The notes: generated from the letters alone by a model not told the origin. Positions 1-11,257 are shown, counted from the first letter of the stretch. The stretch: 64,000 bases of DNA from Mytilus edulis (GCF_963676685.1 NC_092356.1:48571601-48635600); one strand, 5' to 3'. Program-made: numbers and translations.

Positions 1-54
1 CAATGGTAACCGAGAGGTTTTGTTCACAGTGTTTATTTCATTCTTTTTACTCTA

Positions 55-145
55 AGCTGACTTTGACCTATAATGTTTACTTTCACAAATTGGGACTTGG
101 ATGGAGAGTTGCCTCATCGGCACTCATATCACATATTCTTTTATA
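55..145 (-). repeat. SINE-like interspersed repeat R1, partial
   Basis: The complementary strand reads 'gtgccgatgaggcaac' followed by 'tctccatccaag', the 5' core of a short interspersed repeat. Other copies or pieces lie near 14.1, 29.5, 30.7, 44.8 and 57.4 kb. The copies differ in length and orientation, so this is a dispersed element. SINE is my guess at its class; I did not identify A and B boxes. Confidence 0.6.
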
Positions 146-473
146 TATTTGATCGCGCACATAAAGTTTCCTGTAATTCGCCGTTTTAGAATTTAAAGGA
201 CTATGGGTAATCTCATTGTTTGTACACAAAAAAATTAAAATAACGTTACGTCATTGGCTCAATTTCCATCGTTTAGAACGTTTTCAACCAATTTCAACGT
301 TTTGGTGTACGCTTTTGGAAATATTACCCACAATGCATTAGATTCTGAAACGGCGAATTATAATGCAAAAGAAAGTATCAATTATCATTTGAAGACAATG
401 AATATTCAATTTATGTTATTCTTTTAAAATGATCTTCTGAAATCTATATCACATATTATTCATATCTTATTCA
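146..473. other. Non-coding stretch upstream of the defensin-like exon
   Basis: No supportable exon. The sequence is AT-rich, and its last bases, a pyrimidine-rich run ending TTATTCAG at 473, form a good splice acceptor for the exon that follows. It is therefore probably intron of that gene, with the upstream exon(s) outside the window. Confidence 0.45.
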
Positions 474-686
474 GCTGATGCACAGTACACATCACCAAGG
501 CATATGATGGGAAACAGAAAGATAAGTCAGGATTGCATGATTGCAAAACAAATAATGTGTAAATGTATGAGAGACTGTGATGAAATGATGCCTATTGGAA
601 CGTGTAAGACCGGATTTTTCTTCATGTCTCGACCGGGATTCCGATGCTGCCCGACATCTATATTGTTTATATGTAACATTATCTAA
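474..686 (+). CDS. Terminal exon of a small secreted cysteine-rich (defensin-like) peptide
   Basis: After the acceptor TATTCAG an open frame runs 70 codons to TAA at 684-686. Its second half holds nine cysteines; the core array is roughly C-x7-C-x1-C-x3-C-x8-C-x13-CC, and the short motif IGTC precedes the closing CC pair. A final CC preceded by G-x-C is typical of beta-defensins and molluscan big defensins, which carry the cysteine domain in a late exon. Here there is an extra cysteine between C2 and C3, and the C5 spacing is long, so it is not a standard member. No signal peptide is encoded here; it should sit in an upstream exon beyond the left edge. An ATTAAA poly(A) hexamer at 825-830 fits a last exon. 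The reading as an exon comes from splice site, cysteine density and poly(A) signal; family assignment is inference. A chance ORF or a non-defensin cysteine-rich peptide remains possible. Confidence 0.45.
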   Translation, partial: ADAQYTSPRHMMGNRKISQDCMIAKQIMCKCMRDCDEMMPIGTCKTGFFFMSRPGFRCCPTSILFICNII

Positions 687-1509
687 AGTGGACACATTCC
701 TAATTACAGATAACAGTGCCAATCTATGGACCATGACAAAAACATCAAAGCACACATTGTTCTATTTATTGCTGCAACAATGATGCTTTGTTGAATTTAT
801 GTACAACATGAACATACATGTGTGATTAAATAACATTTTCAACATCCTCATCTCAAAACTCATATCATGTAACGTTAATGTTTTTACTGTATGTTGTTCT
901 TGTAATTGGTTTTTATGTTATATTTTTCTGACAGCCGATGTAATGTTCTATTGTTTAGTTAAGTAAAAGAAAATATGTTTTTCATAATTTTATTTTAGTT
1001 ACATGTATAAAATATCTTGCGTTTGATCTTGAAAATTAATAATTAAAAAAGATGTCAATTTTCAGTTCATTTATGAAAATCAAGGAAAACCAATGAATTT
1101 TGTTCGTCAGTGACAAATACAAGAAACAGTTATATTATGTTGTATCAACATGAAAAGCCATTACATATTTAAATATCTTTAAAACAAATTTAAGCGCGGC
1201 ATGACACGAACGTTTTTTTTTCACATTTAATAAGTCTTTTTTTTTCTCACTTGAAGCAAACCTATAAAGTGATATATGTTATTTTAATTTGAGGAAGCAA
1301 ATTTTTCGTCTAATTTGTAGTTGTAGGCTGTACAAAATAATAACAATTGAAAGTTTCTTCCTCGCGTTGCTAGTAGCACCGGTACCGGTATTATAGAATA
1401 AGATTTACATAAAATAATTAGTTAGTCCAAATGAGTTGCTCATATTAGACAAAATCAACAATAATATTGAAAATGCTCATTAAAATGAGTAAGCTGTTGT
1501 TATTTATAT
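687..1509. other. 3' UTR and intergenic DNA
   Basis: Contains the ATTAAA hexamer at 825-830 and then AT-rich sequence with homopolymer runs. I see no exon, RNA gene or recognisable mobile element. Confidence 0.4.
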
Positions 1510-1665
1510 AGATTCTACCACTGCATCGTGGGTTATACGATATTTATCCACTCGAGACAGTTAAATTTTCAAATTTAAAACACAAGGCGAGCGTTTTAAA
1601 TATTAAAAAATTAACTGTCGAGAGTTGATAAATATCGTATTACACGAGATTTGGTGGTGAAATCT
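1510..1665. mobile_element. Hairpin MITE with long terminal inverted repeats
   Basis: The left arm (AGATTCTACCAC, then ATACGATATTTATC and GACAGTTAA) reappears as its imperfect reverse complement at the right (TTAACTGTC, then GATAAATATCGTAT and GGTGGTGAAATCT). The arms are about 60 nt and the whole is about 156 bp with no coding capacity, the form of a miniature inverted-repeat transposable element. I could not define a clear target site duplication. Confidence 0.65.
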
Positions 1666-2581
1666 GTTTCTTAAATGATTTTCAAACAATACGCAGGCAA
1701 ACTTATTCCTTCTTTGCGACTGATCTTCAAAAAGATGTGCACTTTCTATGTGACGTCATCAGGCATGGTCGCCTTTTTTCATGCCGTCAGAGGAAAACAA
1801 GAAAATTCGACGTCATAATCGGATTTTAACCAATAAAGAACTGATATCAAACGAACCACACGTTGATTAAATTTGTTTATACAATGGATGCAGAAAGGGA
1901 TAAATTGACGAAGAATTAGAGAAATACTACATAAAGGTTATTAGTTTTGTTTTAGCACATAACCTTTTATACACTTCGTTTGATCGCAAGGTAAAAAAGA
2001 TAGAGCAAACAATATTCTGCTTCAAAAATTTGAATGCAAAACACACACGTTACTGAAACTTTGCTAAATATTCCAAATCGTACGTTTCTTTTACTGTAAA
2101 TCTAGACTGTTTGTCTGATCCTGTAGAAGACACTTTTGTGACCGCAAGCAGAAAAAATATAGATATGAAAGAAAAAGACAAACATATTTTTACAGTTTAC
2201 GTATGCTGTTTCTATGAAATGACTTCTACTTCATTTTGTCTCTGGTAGAGAGTTATCCTTATTGACAATTATAACAGATCTTCTTTGTTTTTTATTGAAA
2301 GAGTTATAGCTGAAATTTATATTATAAAGATGCAGCGTTGCGGATGTTATGATCCTCAAAGATGTTACATGATAGTGTTGTATAAGAATCGAACCATTTC
2401 TTTGTTGACAAGTCGAAATAAAAGCGTCATATAAGGATTGAATTGCAAACATCATTATGACGTCCTTTGCTCTTCACATTTATCTTAATAATAAAATTGA
2501 GCGAATAACACCTCAGTGTACCAAACCTAAAAATCATCTTATAATGATTGATTTTTCAAAAGAAAAAAATAATATCACTTA
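1666..2581. other. Intergenic, no feature seen
   Basis: AT-rich sequence. Short open frames near 2.2 to 2.5 kb have no splice context, no domain-like composition and no cysteine or repeat pattern. Confidence 0.4.
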
Positions 2582-4839
2582 CACAGTGTGGATACTATTC
2601 TGTACGCTATCCGAAAGTCGCGATTTTCGAAGCGAGAACTTTTTGGATCACATTTTAAATTTGATGGGTATACTGAATTAAACGGTAAGTTGATCATCTG
2701 TACATTGCTTAATGATTAATTCAGCCGACATCGATATTATCAAATGGTTTAGAATTAAATTCCGCACACTCATTAATCGTATCTTTGCCTTAATCAAGAG
2801 ATTTTCAAGTGCATCACTAAGAAAAATCAGTCGGCGAACCTAAAAACGATCTTTTTACCCTCTTAGTGTACAAATAAACGTAAAAACCAGACTTAATTAA
2901 CCAAATGAAGTATATATCAAGTGTTGGTAAAAGTTTCAACCAGATCTTTGAAGCAAGAAATAAGAAAATTACACTTGTTTGAATTTCTCACTGTACGATA
3001 AGTCTCGCTTGTATATTTTGAAACTGTATGATCAGTCTTTATGTCACTGTATTCTAGTGGTGATTTCAAAGTTATTTACGATATATTAGAAGGTGACATT
3101 TTTCTAAATAACACAAATATATTTCAATACATTCACATCCTGAAAACTTATTAAACATTTTTTAGCTTAATAGGGTGTACTAGACTTACTACATTAAGTA
3201 TAAGGATGTTTAAATGTTGCTAAAATAAGAGAAAGGTTTGATGTATACTAGTATATAAGTTTCAGAAATGTCCTCCGTTATACTTAAAATTGTACAAACA
3301 CACAGATTTAGTTGTTATATAAAAATGCATGTATTTACACACATTCGAGGCCGTACTGTAGCTTATAATTGATCACAGTTCCTTCACTTTGTTTAAGATG
3401 TAGAGCTGTCTCTTTGACACTCAATTGTACACCACCTTGTCAAGCGGGGGGTTATAGTGATAAAGAAGTCCGTCTGTCCGTTCGTCCGTTGGACCGGTAC
3501 AATATGTTTCGCCGGTTTTGTAAGCGCATCTCCTCAAAAACCACTTTATATACATTGGGGGTTCCGGCCATTTTTAAATGGAGAGGGGGTCCAATCTAGG
3601 AGAAAAGGGGATTTCAAATATATGTTCCCATACAAATGCATTGATAGTTAAAAAAGGGTTTCAAACTGCCGGATCCCCTTTTTTGAATCCGTCACTGATA
3701 TAACTATTATTTAATCTTATTCGGATTTCTTATCATAAATGATAATGACTGTATTGTGCACCGTCTATTTCGAATTTTAGTAAAAATCTTTTATGGAGTT
3801 ACTTTATATAAGATACGGACTTGAACATTGCATTATATTGGGGCACCCATCAGGTATTTCCAACACCTCCTAAACCAATCATTAAAGTTTTCTGAAATTG
3901 CTCCATTTCACTCGATTAATGCATTATGGACCTTCTATTTCTGTAAACTTACCAAAATTATATCAAATGAATTAACCCCCTACGCAAAGCTGTCTTTATC
4001 CATTTTTTGTTATTTTAAAAGAGACTAGCTTGATTTATGTTATTATCAATTGGTCAACGTAGGACGGTGTAAATAATCTTTAAAACTGTAATAGCTATAA
4101 ACAGATAACTGTAACGATACACTATTACGAAGTCCACAAGCGAATCATGTATTACGTTTTAGGCATTTGATTTTAAATAAGACTGATGGAACAAAAATAC
4201 AATTATTTTGCCATCTAAAAAATTCATCAGAAATACATTTGTATTGTCTGATGAAAGTAATTACACGTTTTAGTTCCCTGGATAGTTCATAATATCACAT
4301 ATACACGTATATACCTTCAAATTGCTGTTGTTTTTTCTTCAAAATCACGACTGGTCATACAGTAAAAAAATCTGAAATCGCTTCTAGAATACAGTCAGTT
4401 CTAGACTGATCGTACAGTAATTTATTTTGGGATCCTCGAGGAAAACATATCTTTTTATGGGAAATACGAATATTCTACTTAAATACGAAAAGAATATTGA
4501 AACAGTATATATTTAACTGTAAACTGATGCAAATATTTGCAATAAAAGATTATTTGCTTTGTACTACGAGAGTTAAATTGTGCATCGATTTCACTTTTTT
4601 CTACCAAGTTGATGTGATGCACACGTATATTTTATATTCTAATGCATGTTTTTGTTATAGTAACTCATATTTATGATGCTATATATACCTTGAAGATGTT
4701 CAAAGCACTTTGTAAATATAGGAGTAAACAAATGATGAGAAAAGTTACCGTAGGCAAAACCGTCCTGTTAGCCAGTTGGAAATCATCGCTTCGAAAATCG
4801 CGACTTCCGGATAGCGTACAGAATAGTATCTACACTGTG
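2582..4839. mobile_element. Inverted 54-bp repeat pair bounding a 2.26-kb segment
   Basis: The segment at 2582-2635 and the reverse complement of 4786-4839 match at 52 of 54 positions by direct reading, both beginning CACAGTGT and ending GCGATTTTCGAAGCGA. They point outward like terminal inverted repeats of a DNA transposon. The interior has no long ORF or transposase signature. A non-autonomous or decayed cut-and-paste element is the simplest reading; two independent insertions of a short repeat in opposite orientation is the alternative. Confidence 0.5.
3400..3720 (+). repeat. Probable interspersed repeat with pyrimidine-rich start
   Basis: A GC-richer island (GTCCGTCTGTCCGTTCGTCC at about 3466-3490) followed by G-rich sequence stands out from the surrounding AT-rich DNA. 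Small overlapping frames here do not resemble protein. I associate such islands with dispersed molluscan repeats, but no second copy lies in this window. Confidence 0.3.
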
Positions 4840-5500
4840 ACTTACGTATCGCAAAATATTTTTTTTTTACCCCAGTTATATGTTTCGCTAACCGCTCAAA
4901 AGGAAATAAGCTGCTGAGAGTTTTTGTTATTTTTATTTCATCCTTCGGAAAAATTTGATAAATGCTGAACACACTCTTATAAATACAAGCAGACTATATC
5001 TTGTTCATACTATTCAAAGAGTGGCGGACGATACTAGAACAATAAATCAACTCATAAGTCGAAAACAACACCATTGAATAAATAAAAAACCCACGATAAG
5101 ACTAATACAACATAACAAAGAAAACTTAAGATAAGCAATGTGAATACCAACATCCAATCAAAAATTTGCTCATGCACCCGTCATGCTGCTTACATGGGTT
5201 CACATACGATGATAACCCTAACAAATGATGTCAAATCCATAGGTGGTGAGACCGGATGCCGAATTTCCTATGGATTTTATTCACCCTTTATGGTCCGTAG
5301 GGTGTCAATAGTTAACCGTACAACGAATTTATCGCACGCTGGACTTTTTCTGCTGCGTTTTGTTGAAAAATAAATTCAATGCAAATCTTTATAGCCATAA
5401 AATTACATATTTATAGTGTGTGAAACAACATAACAAAATGAAAATAAAAAAATAACAACAAGATCATTAATATACACAATAAAAGTAAATATTTTAAGAG
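4840..5500. other. Intergenic with a diverged R3-type repeat piece
   Basis: Between about 5100 and 5370 the phrases 'caccc gtcatgctgc' and 'acatgggttcac' resemble the R3 repeat seen clearly at 11.7, 18.5, 22.2 and 39.9 kb. No exon is supportable; the 77-codon frame here lies inside this repeat-like stretch. Confidence 0.35.
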
Positions 5501-5501
5501 T

Positions 5502-6160
5502 CCCCTGTCCTCAGTTCAATAGACTGCTTTAAAAAGAATCCTAGCTTATTTACCTGAATGTGTGAATTTGGGTTGAGTATATATGTTATTTTATCTATGT
5601 CATTTAAATTTATAAAGTGGATATTCTCATTTATCAAAAAATCAAAATAATCTTTTTTAATATTATGGTTTCTATTACAATATAAAAAGAAATGAATTTC
5701 ATCTTCAATTTGTTTACAGTTTTTGCATAATCTTTCTTCTCTTGGTATTTTAAGGTATCTTCCCTTTTCTATTAATAAATTATCGCACTTAATCTAAATT
5801 TTGTTATCAGTTTTCTGAATTTCAGTTTTGAGCAAGTTAAATATTTTTCTTCTGTATTATTTATTTTTACATGATAATAAATAGTGAGTATGCTGTTATC
5901 CTTTATATCTGATAGTTTATCATTTACTAGTTTTTCATAAAAATGCTTCAATTTTAATTTTATTTGTTCTCTTATATTTTTAGTTATCTTTTGTGAGGAA
6001 TATGTTTTCAAAGTGTCCAAATCCATACCAGTTTCTTCTACTATATGTTTTACATATGAGAACCAAGAAGAAATTCCTGCAGAGTCTAAGTTTTGAGACA
6101 AAATAAAGGATTCTTTTAAAAGAGAAAAATAAACAATGTAACACAACAACAGTAAAAGAT
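5502..6160 (-). pseudogene. Decayed non-LTR retrotransposon (LINE) ORF2 C-terminal remnant
   Basis: On the minus strand a frame of about 120 codons (from about 6149 down) ends in K-x-R-x-L-I-T-K-F-R-L-S, and after a frameshift near 5795 continues as IEKGRYLKIPREERLCKNC, then a segment with EDEIHFFLYC, ending near IELRT. The sequence K-x-x-L-x-K-F-R-L-S followed by E-x-GRY-x-x-IPR-x-ER-x-C-x-x-C and EDE-x-HFL-x-x-C is the zinc-binding C-terminal region common in LINE polyproteins of molluscs and other animals. No reverse transcriptase core is present, so this is a short relic. The frame break and lack of upstream ORF2 show it is inactive. Confidence 0.7.
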
Positions 6161-6184
6161 GACGTCACCATTAACAGAAGACGT

Positions 6185-6430
6185 GACGTCATGAACCCCT
6201 TATGAAATTTACTACCAACCTATGGTTCCTTAGGGGGTCACCACGTGACAGCGTTAAACCACAAGACGTGATAATTTACCTGCATTGCGATAACTGGTGA
6301 TGGCTTCTGTAAACCTTTGAAATGAATTACTGCAACTTTGCAACTAGGAAACCTTGGCTTCGTCTCAAGCAGAAACCCTCAAAAAATTATAATATGAAAC
6401 TCAAGAGCTGAAATATCGTATCAACTTGGT
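6185..6430 (+). repeat. R3-type interspersed repeat, diverged
   Basis: Phrases such as 'ggtgatggcttctgtaa', 'ttgcaactaggaaaccttg' and 'atatcgtatcaacttg' parallel the second half of the R3 repeat best seen at 22195-22760. This copy is diverged and probably 5'-truncated. Confidence 0.45.
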
Positions 6431-6670
6431 GATATAGATTCAATACGTATTTTCTAAATACCGTGAATGTAGTTTGGTATTTTCTTTAGGTAGAATGATA
6501 AAGTGTGTATTCTTATTTGTTTTCAATATGTTTCAATTAAGCGTCGGAGCGAGTTCTAAAAGCAGAGAGACTATATATACTAATTCCACCTTATGTAATA
6601 ATGCTGTATTTTGATTGGATGAAAATCATGGTATTTTTCATTAATTTCTATATATTGAGATTTTTTTTTC

Positions 6671-6769
6671 TCTGCCGGGGTATTTGCCATTAGGGAATTC
6701 CATATGCCGGGGTATTTGCTAGCAAATACCATGGCAGATGGGAAAAACCCTAGCAAATACCATGGCAGA
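6671..6769. repeat. Nested double hairpin built from one 16-17 nt word
   Basis: TGCCGGGGTATTTGC occurs at 6673-6687 and 6705-6719, and its near reverse complement GCAAATACCATGGCA occurs at 6722-6736 and 6753-6767. The inner pair abuts as a nearly perfect palindrome, and the outer pair encloses it. The flank AGATGGG is also repeated. It looks like the collapsed ends of a MITE. The related word GGGGTATTTGCC forms the arm of the hairpin at 7241-7375. Confidence 0.6.
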
Positions 6770-7240
6770 TGGGGAATACCATGTCTAAAAATAACTCAAT
6801 GAATTATTTCTATTCTAATATGACAAATTCATGGTCATTCTAAAGATATGGTTCCAGATAAAATATTTAGGATAAAAAGCATCATTATTGAATTTGGACC
6901 GAATGAAGTAAAAATTACTGGAATGACGTCAAAAATAAAACTCAACGGAAACGAATTGTCAACCGGTCACATAAAACTGGAATCCACTTGTATTACGCTT
7001 CACTGAAACTGATGAACAAAGTGTAGTAGTCAGCCGAGAACCAGCTTATTATCATAAAAAGGGAGATATATATACAGTCAGTGACTGTACATAAAAGAAA
7101 TGATTATACGGTCAATGCAATTTGATTGCGCAAATAGCACAGCTGCAGTGTATACAAAAATTATACATTCAAGTCGAAATTTCATATGATACCTGATATA
7201 ATAAACTTTCTGAGGTGGAACATTCGGTGGAATTAAACAA

Positions 7241-7375
7241 TTATATCATGCTTACACGGGGTATTTGCCAAAAATACCGGTTTCGAAGTAATCAAATTTC
7301 CCTCGCCTAACGGCTCTGGAAATTTGTACCTCTCAACCGGTATTTTTGGCAAATACCCCTTGGAAGCATGATATA
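7241..7375. mobile_element. Hairpin MITE
   Basis: The left arm (TATATCATGCTT, then GGGGTATTTGCCAAAAATAC CGG) is repeated inverted at the right end (CCGGTATTTTTGGCAAATACC, then AAGCATGATATA). The arms are about 43 nt and the loop about 50 nt. Nothing is encoded. It is structurally a small non-autonomous DNA element sharing a word with the nested hairpin 500 bp upstream. Confidence 0.65.
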
Positions 7376-7934
7376 TTTGTATATAAATAGGGGCAATACA
7401 AAATCTTAACATCAATAAAACCAGACAACACCATGTCAAAATAAAAGACTGTAAAAGGACAAGTAACAAAAACAAATAACAAAAACACAGACACATACAG
7501 ATTTAGAAAACGAATTCAAATTGGATTGGAACTCTTGTGCTATGTAAGGGTAACTGATTTTGCTCCACAGTTGACACTCGTCTACCTTGGTAATCATGAA
7601 AATATAAATCTACTGAAAGATAACAGTTAGTACAAATTTCAAAGGTGTGTTTCGAAGTGGTTCATTGATGTGTAACTTTGATTCAACGTAGTGTTGACAG
7701 AGCCTAACGACAATTGCTGTTTATGTTAACCACAATACCTGCATTCAGTTTAGGCCTTGAAGTCATAAAATTTTAGAGTCAGATTTTTTGTGCTCATGCT
7801 CCAAAATCAACCAATCAAAAGTTGGATTTTTCTGCTCCGAGCACTGAGCAAAGTTGTATGACCTAAACCCCTGGACTTACTGGCACAAGGCTTAAATTGT
7901 TCTTTTTTTTCTTTTTCGTTTGTGCTAGACGGTC

Positions 7935-8030
7935 AAATAATAATTCATGACAACACAAAAGTGCTGATAACCTCCGAGAGGAAACCTCCAAAGATAGTGG
8001 CATCGACCAAGAGGTTGTAAATATATTTAT
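7935..8030 (+). repeat. R2 repeat fragment
   Basis: Contains 'caacac aaaagtgctga', 'ataacctccgagaggaaa' and 'atcgacc aagaggttgtaa', matching the 3' part of R2 copies at 9.3-9.7, 20.6-21.0 and 35.5 kb. Confidence 0.55.
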
Positions 8031-8660
8031 TATATATATCAGTATTAACATTTTGTACATCTTGTTCCTTGAATTCTAAGTTGTATAATGGTCTATGGTC
8101 TGCACAATACCAGTGTTTTACACCAGTGTTTAATCAAGATTATCTCTCTTTATCAAAAAACAAATCTAAACAAAGTCTTGTGCTTGTTTAGTTACTGGTA
8201 TAGTAACCGCTATAACATTTAACAGAAAGACGCAGTCAGTTCCGCTGTAGATTTAATCGAAATAAGAATAATATTAATAGCAAAAGTATTACTAAGGGTT
8301 AGATTCATCTAACAACCAAACGAAAAACACGAACTTTCGAAAAATAAATACTGATTTTCGAAAGATAAACAATCGAGTCGTTTCTAGAAGCTTTCGTCAT
8401 TTTCAATGTATAATCGGAATTGATCTACATATAAACATTATTTTGCAATAATTACGAAATAAATGATGTAGATGCTTTGGCTTAAACACAAAAATCTAGA
8501 ATTAAAGACGATAGAAACCGTTTGAATATGTATGTTTATGCAGAGTATTTTCTAATAAAGTCACTCTGCACCAAATTAAATTTCACTGGACGTAGAACAT
8601 CGTAAAAACATTATCGCAGTGGTATATTTATTTTAAAAACATATAACGAAAAATATAGAT

Positions 8661-8908
8661 TCAAACACATTGAATTTGAAACTCTGATATACTTTTTATT
8701 TCGCACACATACACACAAGGATCATTGTTAATGCACTCAATATCGAACCATTCGTCATTTATGTAAATCTCTAAACACGTTTGGTCTAAGTGGTCTGGTT
8801 CAATATAGTACCAGTTGAAATATGTCAATGTCGTCCCATCATCTAATGTCCAGATATTGTAAACTTTCTCTTCACCAGCAATGCAAATTCGGGAATAAGG
8901 TCGTTCAG
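8661..8908 (-). CDS. Gene D alternative or extra exon 3: C-terminal half of C-type lectin domain
   Basis: Acceptor TTTTTCAG, then a phase-1 exon of 248 nt ending in TGA. It encodes the second half of a C-type lectin-like domain with IAGEE, WTLDD-like core (here IWTLDD), FNWYY, an EPD motif at the EPN/QPD ligand-loop site, CLEI (third canonical region), EWFDIEC and VYVCEIK. It is nearly identical to the exon at 10730-10968, differing at a few residues (for example T to I before WTLDD, D to I before EPD). After EIK it differs because its A run is one base shorter: the tail becomes SISEFQIQCV with an additional cysteine. An AATAAA poly(A) hexamer lies about 30 bp past the stop (8627-8632), whereas the other copy has AGTAAA at that point. 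It could be an alternative last exon of gene D or an orphan left by duplication; it has no exon 1 or 2 of its own. Confidence 0.75.
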
Positions 8909-9317
8909 CTGAAAAATAATAAAATAATCTATATTATGATTTGTCTTACAATACTCATGCTATAACTTGGTAATAATATTGTTGATGTTTTAGTGAACAT
9001 ATGCATGTATTTTATATCCAAATAGCTCTAGGACTGCGATAAAACGCTGATGCCCAAGGCGCATTTTCTGAACGCAAGTGTAGTCTATGTCAAATATTTG
9101 AACCAAAAGTTCAATGGCTGAAGAAAGCTTATATCGGCCAGCTTTGTTAGTCTTCTATTAAATACAACTGGTTTTACAATCTAGGCATATCTAAAAAAAA
9201 AAAAAAGGCTTTGCGAATCTTTAAGAACCAATCATTTCAATCGCATTCCTTTTAATTTTAATTTTGATTTTAGTCGTGATTGTTGAAAATATACCACATT
9301 GGAATAGAGTAAATGAA

Positions 9318-9690
9318 CTCATCATAGATACCAGGATAACATTTTGTATTTACGCCCGACGCGCGTTTCATCTACAAAAGACTCATCAGTGTCGCTCGAA
9401 TCCAAAATTGTTAAAAAGGCCAAATAAAGTACGAAGTTGAAGTTCATTGAGGATCAAAATTCCTAAAAGTTTTGCTAATTACAGCTAAGGTAATATATTC
9501 CTGCGGTAGAAAAGCCTTAATATTTCAAAAAATCAAAAGTTTTGTAAACAGTTAATTTTTAAATATGACCACAGCAATGATAATTCATGTCAGCTCAGAA
9601 GTGCTGACTACAGGGTTGGTGATACCCTCGGGGAATTAAATCTTAGTGACATCGACCCAGTGGTTGTAATTATTCAATCAATTCATATTC
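9318..9690 (+). repeat. R2 interspersed repeat, near full length
   Basis: Reads from 'ataccaggataac' through 'cccgacgcgcgtttcatctac', 'aaataaagtacgaagttgaag', 'agctaaggtaat', to 'gatacc ctcgggg' and 'tcgacccagtggttgtaat'. The same order of blocks occurs at 13.24, 20.6-21.0 (minus) and 35.5 kb. It is absent from the sister duplicate at 11.2-11.6 kb, so it was inserted in copy 1 or lost in copy 2. Confidence 0.7.
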
Positions 9691-10729
9691 ACTAACAGGG
9701 CACAGCGTGTTGGGAATCTACAATCGACTATTGCAGGAGTACAGATAATATGTGGTTTGATTTGGTTTACGACACCATTTTTTTTTTTTAGATTTATGAG
9801 TTTGACTGTCCCTTTGGTATCTTTCGTCCTTCTTTTATTAGGATAACCTTCACATAAACATGCATAATATGACTGTCATAAATAAATGTTCTAAAAGAAA
9901 GAACGAATATTTGGAACAAATGTTACAGTCTTTACAGAACAAATTAGTATGACATGACGTATCAATGTAATATACAAACTCGAAAAGTCGAAAACAAATT
10001 GAAAATTTAATGGCAAAAAAATCCCATAAAAACAAAAAGGACAATAGTACACAAAACATAACATAGAAAACTATAGACTCAGCAACATGAACCCGCTGAA
10101 AAACGCAGGTGGTCTCGGTTGCTCCTGAAGTGAAAACATTTCTTATTCCACATATGACACCCGTCGCTCAGCTAGAAACCGTCGATAAGTTTTATATATA
10201 GTTTTTTATTTACGCATATCAGTCAATTCCGCTGTCATTTAAATCGAAATAAGAAAAAAAAAATTGATGTCAAAAGTATTATAAAGGGTAAACATTTATC
10301 TAACAACCAAACAAAAAACACGAACTATTGTAACACGAAAACTGACTTGATAAATGATCAAGTCATTTCAAAAAGGTTACGTCAAACTTCAATGTAAAAT
10401 ATGAATTAATCTTCCTTTTACATTTTTTTTGCAATGATCAGAAGACCAATGATATAGATGCTTTGGCTATAAAGGCAACAGTAGTATACCGCTGTTCAAA
10501 ACTCATAAATCTATGGGGTAACAAACTATAACTGAGGGAAACGCATTAAACACAGAAATCTGAAACTAAAGACGATAAAAAAATTGAATATGCATGTTTA
10601 TGTATAGTGTTTTTCAATAAGGTCACTATGAACAAAATTAAATTTTACTGGGCGAAGAATATTGAAAAACATTAACAGTGGTATTTTTACTTTAAAAGAC
10701 ATATATAATTAAATATGAATACCTAAAAA

Positions 10730-10968
10730 TTAATTTGAAACTCCTATATACTTTTTTATTTCGCACACATACACACATGGGTCATTGTTAATACACTGAA
10801 TGTCGAACCATTCGTCGTTTATGTAAATTTCTAAACACTTTTGGTCTAAGTGGTCTGGTTCATCATAGTACCAGTTGAAATATGTCAATGACGTCCCGTC
10901 ATCTAATGTCCAGGTATTGTAAACTTTCTCTTCACCAGCAATGCAAATTCGGGAATAAGGTCGTTCAG
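10730..10968 (-). CDS. Gene D exon 3: C-terminal half of C-type lectin domain
   Basis: Acceptor TTTTTCAG at the high-coordinate end; 239 nt, phase 1, ending TAA. It joins in frame to exon 2 at 12688-12864, giving a 249-residue protein. Visible CTLD landmarks: ERPYSRICIAG, WTLDDGTSL, FNWYYDEPD (EPD at the ligand-loop site, W in the FNW core), KCLEI, EWFDIQC in place of the classic WND strand, then NNDPC and VYVCEIK with the final domain cysteine. The pair of non-canonical cysteines (RIC and DPC) probably forms an extra disulphide. The tail KKYIGVSN follows the domain. The hexamer downstream at the position homologous to AATAAA in the 8661 copy reads AGTAAA, so processing may be weaker. No transmembrane segment: a secreted protein is expected. 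Confidence 0.85.
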
Positions 10969-11257
10969 CTGAAAAATGATAAAATAATTTATATTATGAT
11001 TTGTCTTCAATACGCATGCTCTAACTTGGTAATAATATTGTTGATGTTTTAGTGAACAAATGCATGTATTTTGTATCCAAATAGCTCTAGGACTGCGATA
11101 AAAGGCTGTTGCCCAAGGCAAGTGTGGTCTGTGTCAAATATTTGAACTAAAATGGCTGGAGAACGCTTATATCGAGCAGCTTTGTTAGTCTTCTAATAAA
11201 TACAACTGGTTTTACAATCTAGCCATATCTAAAATAAAGTCTTTTGTGAATCCTTAA

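Larger units (their letters stand above)
8232..10200. repeat. Copy 1 of a tandem duplication of about 2 kb carrying lectin exon 3
   Basis: This segment aligns from end to end with 10217-11938. It begins CAGTCAGTTCCGCTG (CAGTCAATTCCGCTG in copy 2) and ends CCGTCGATAAGTTTTATATA in both. Copy 1 holds an R2 repeat (9318-9690) absent from copy 2, and lacks the MITE found at 11258-11530. The duplication created the extra terminal exon at 8661-8908. Confidence 0.8.

Noticed and set aside
492-755. 87-codon minus-strand frame
   Set aside because: Antisense to the cysteine-rich exon at 474-686, with no splice context; the plus-strand frame explains the region better.
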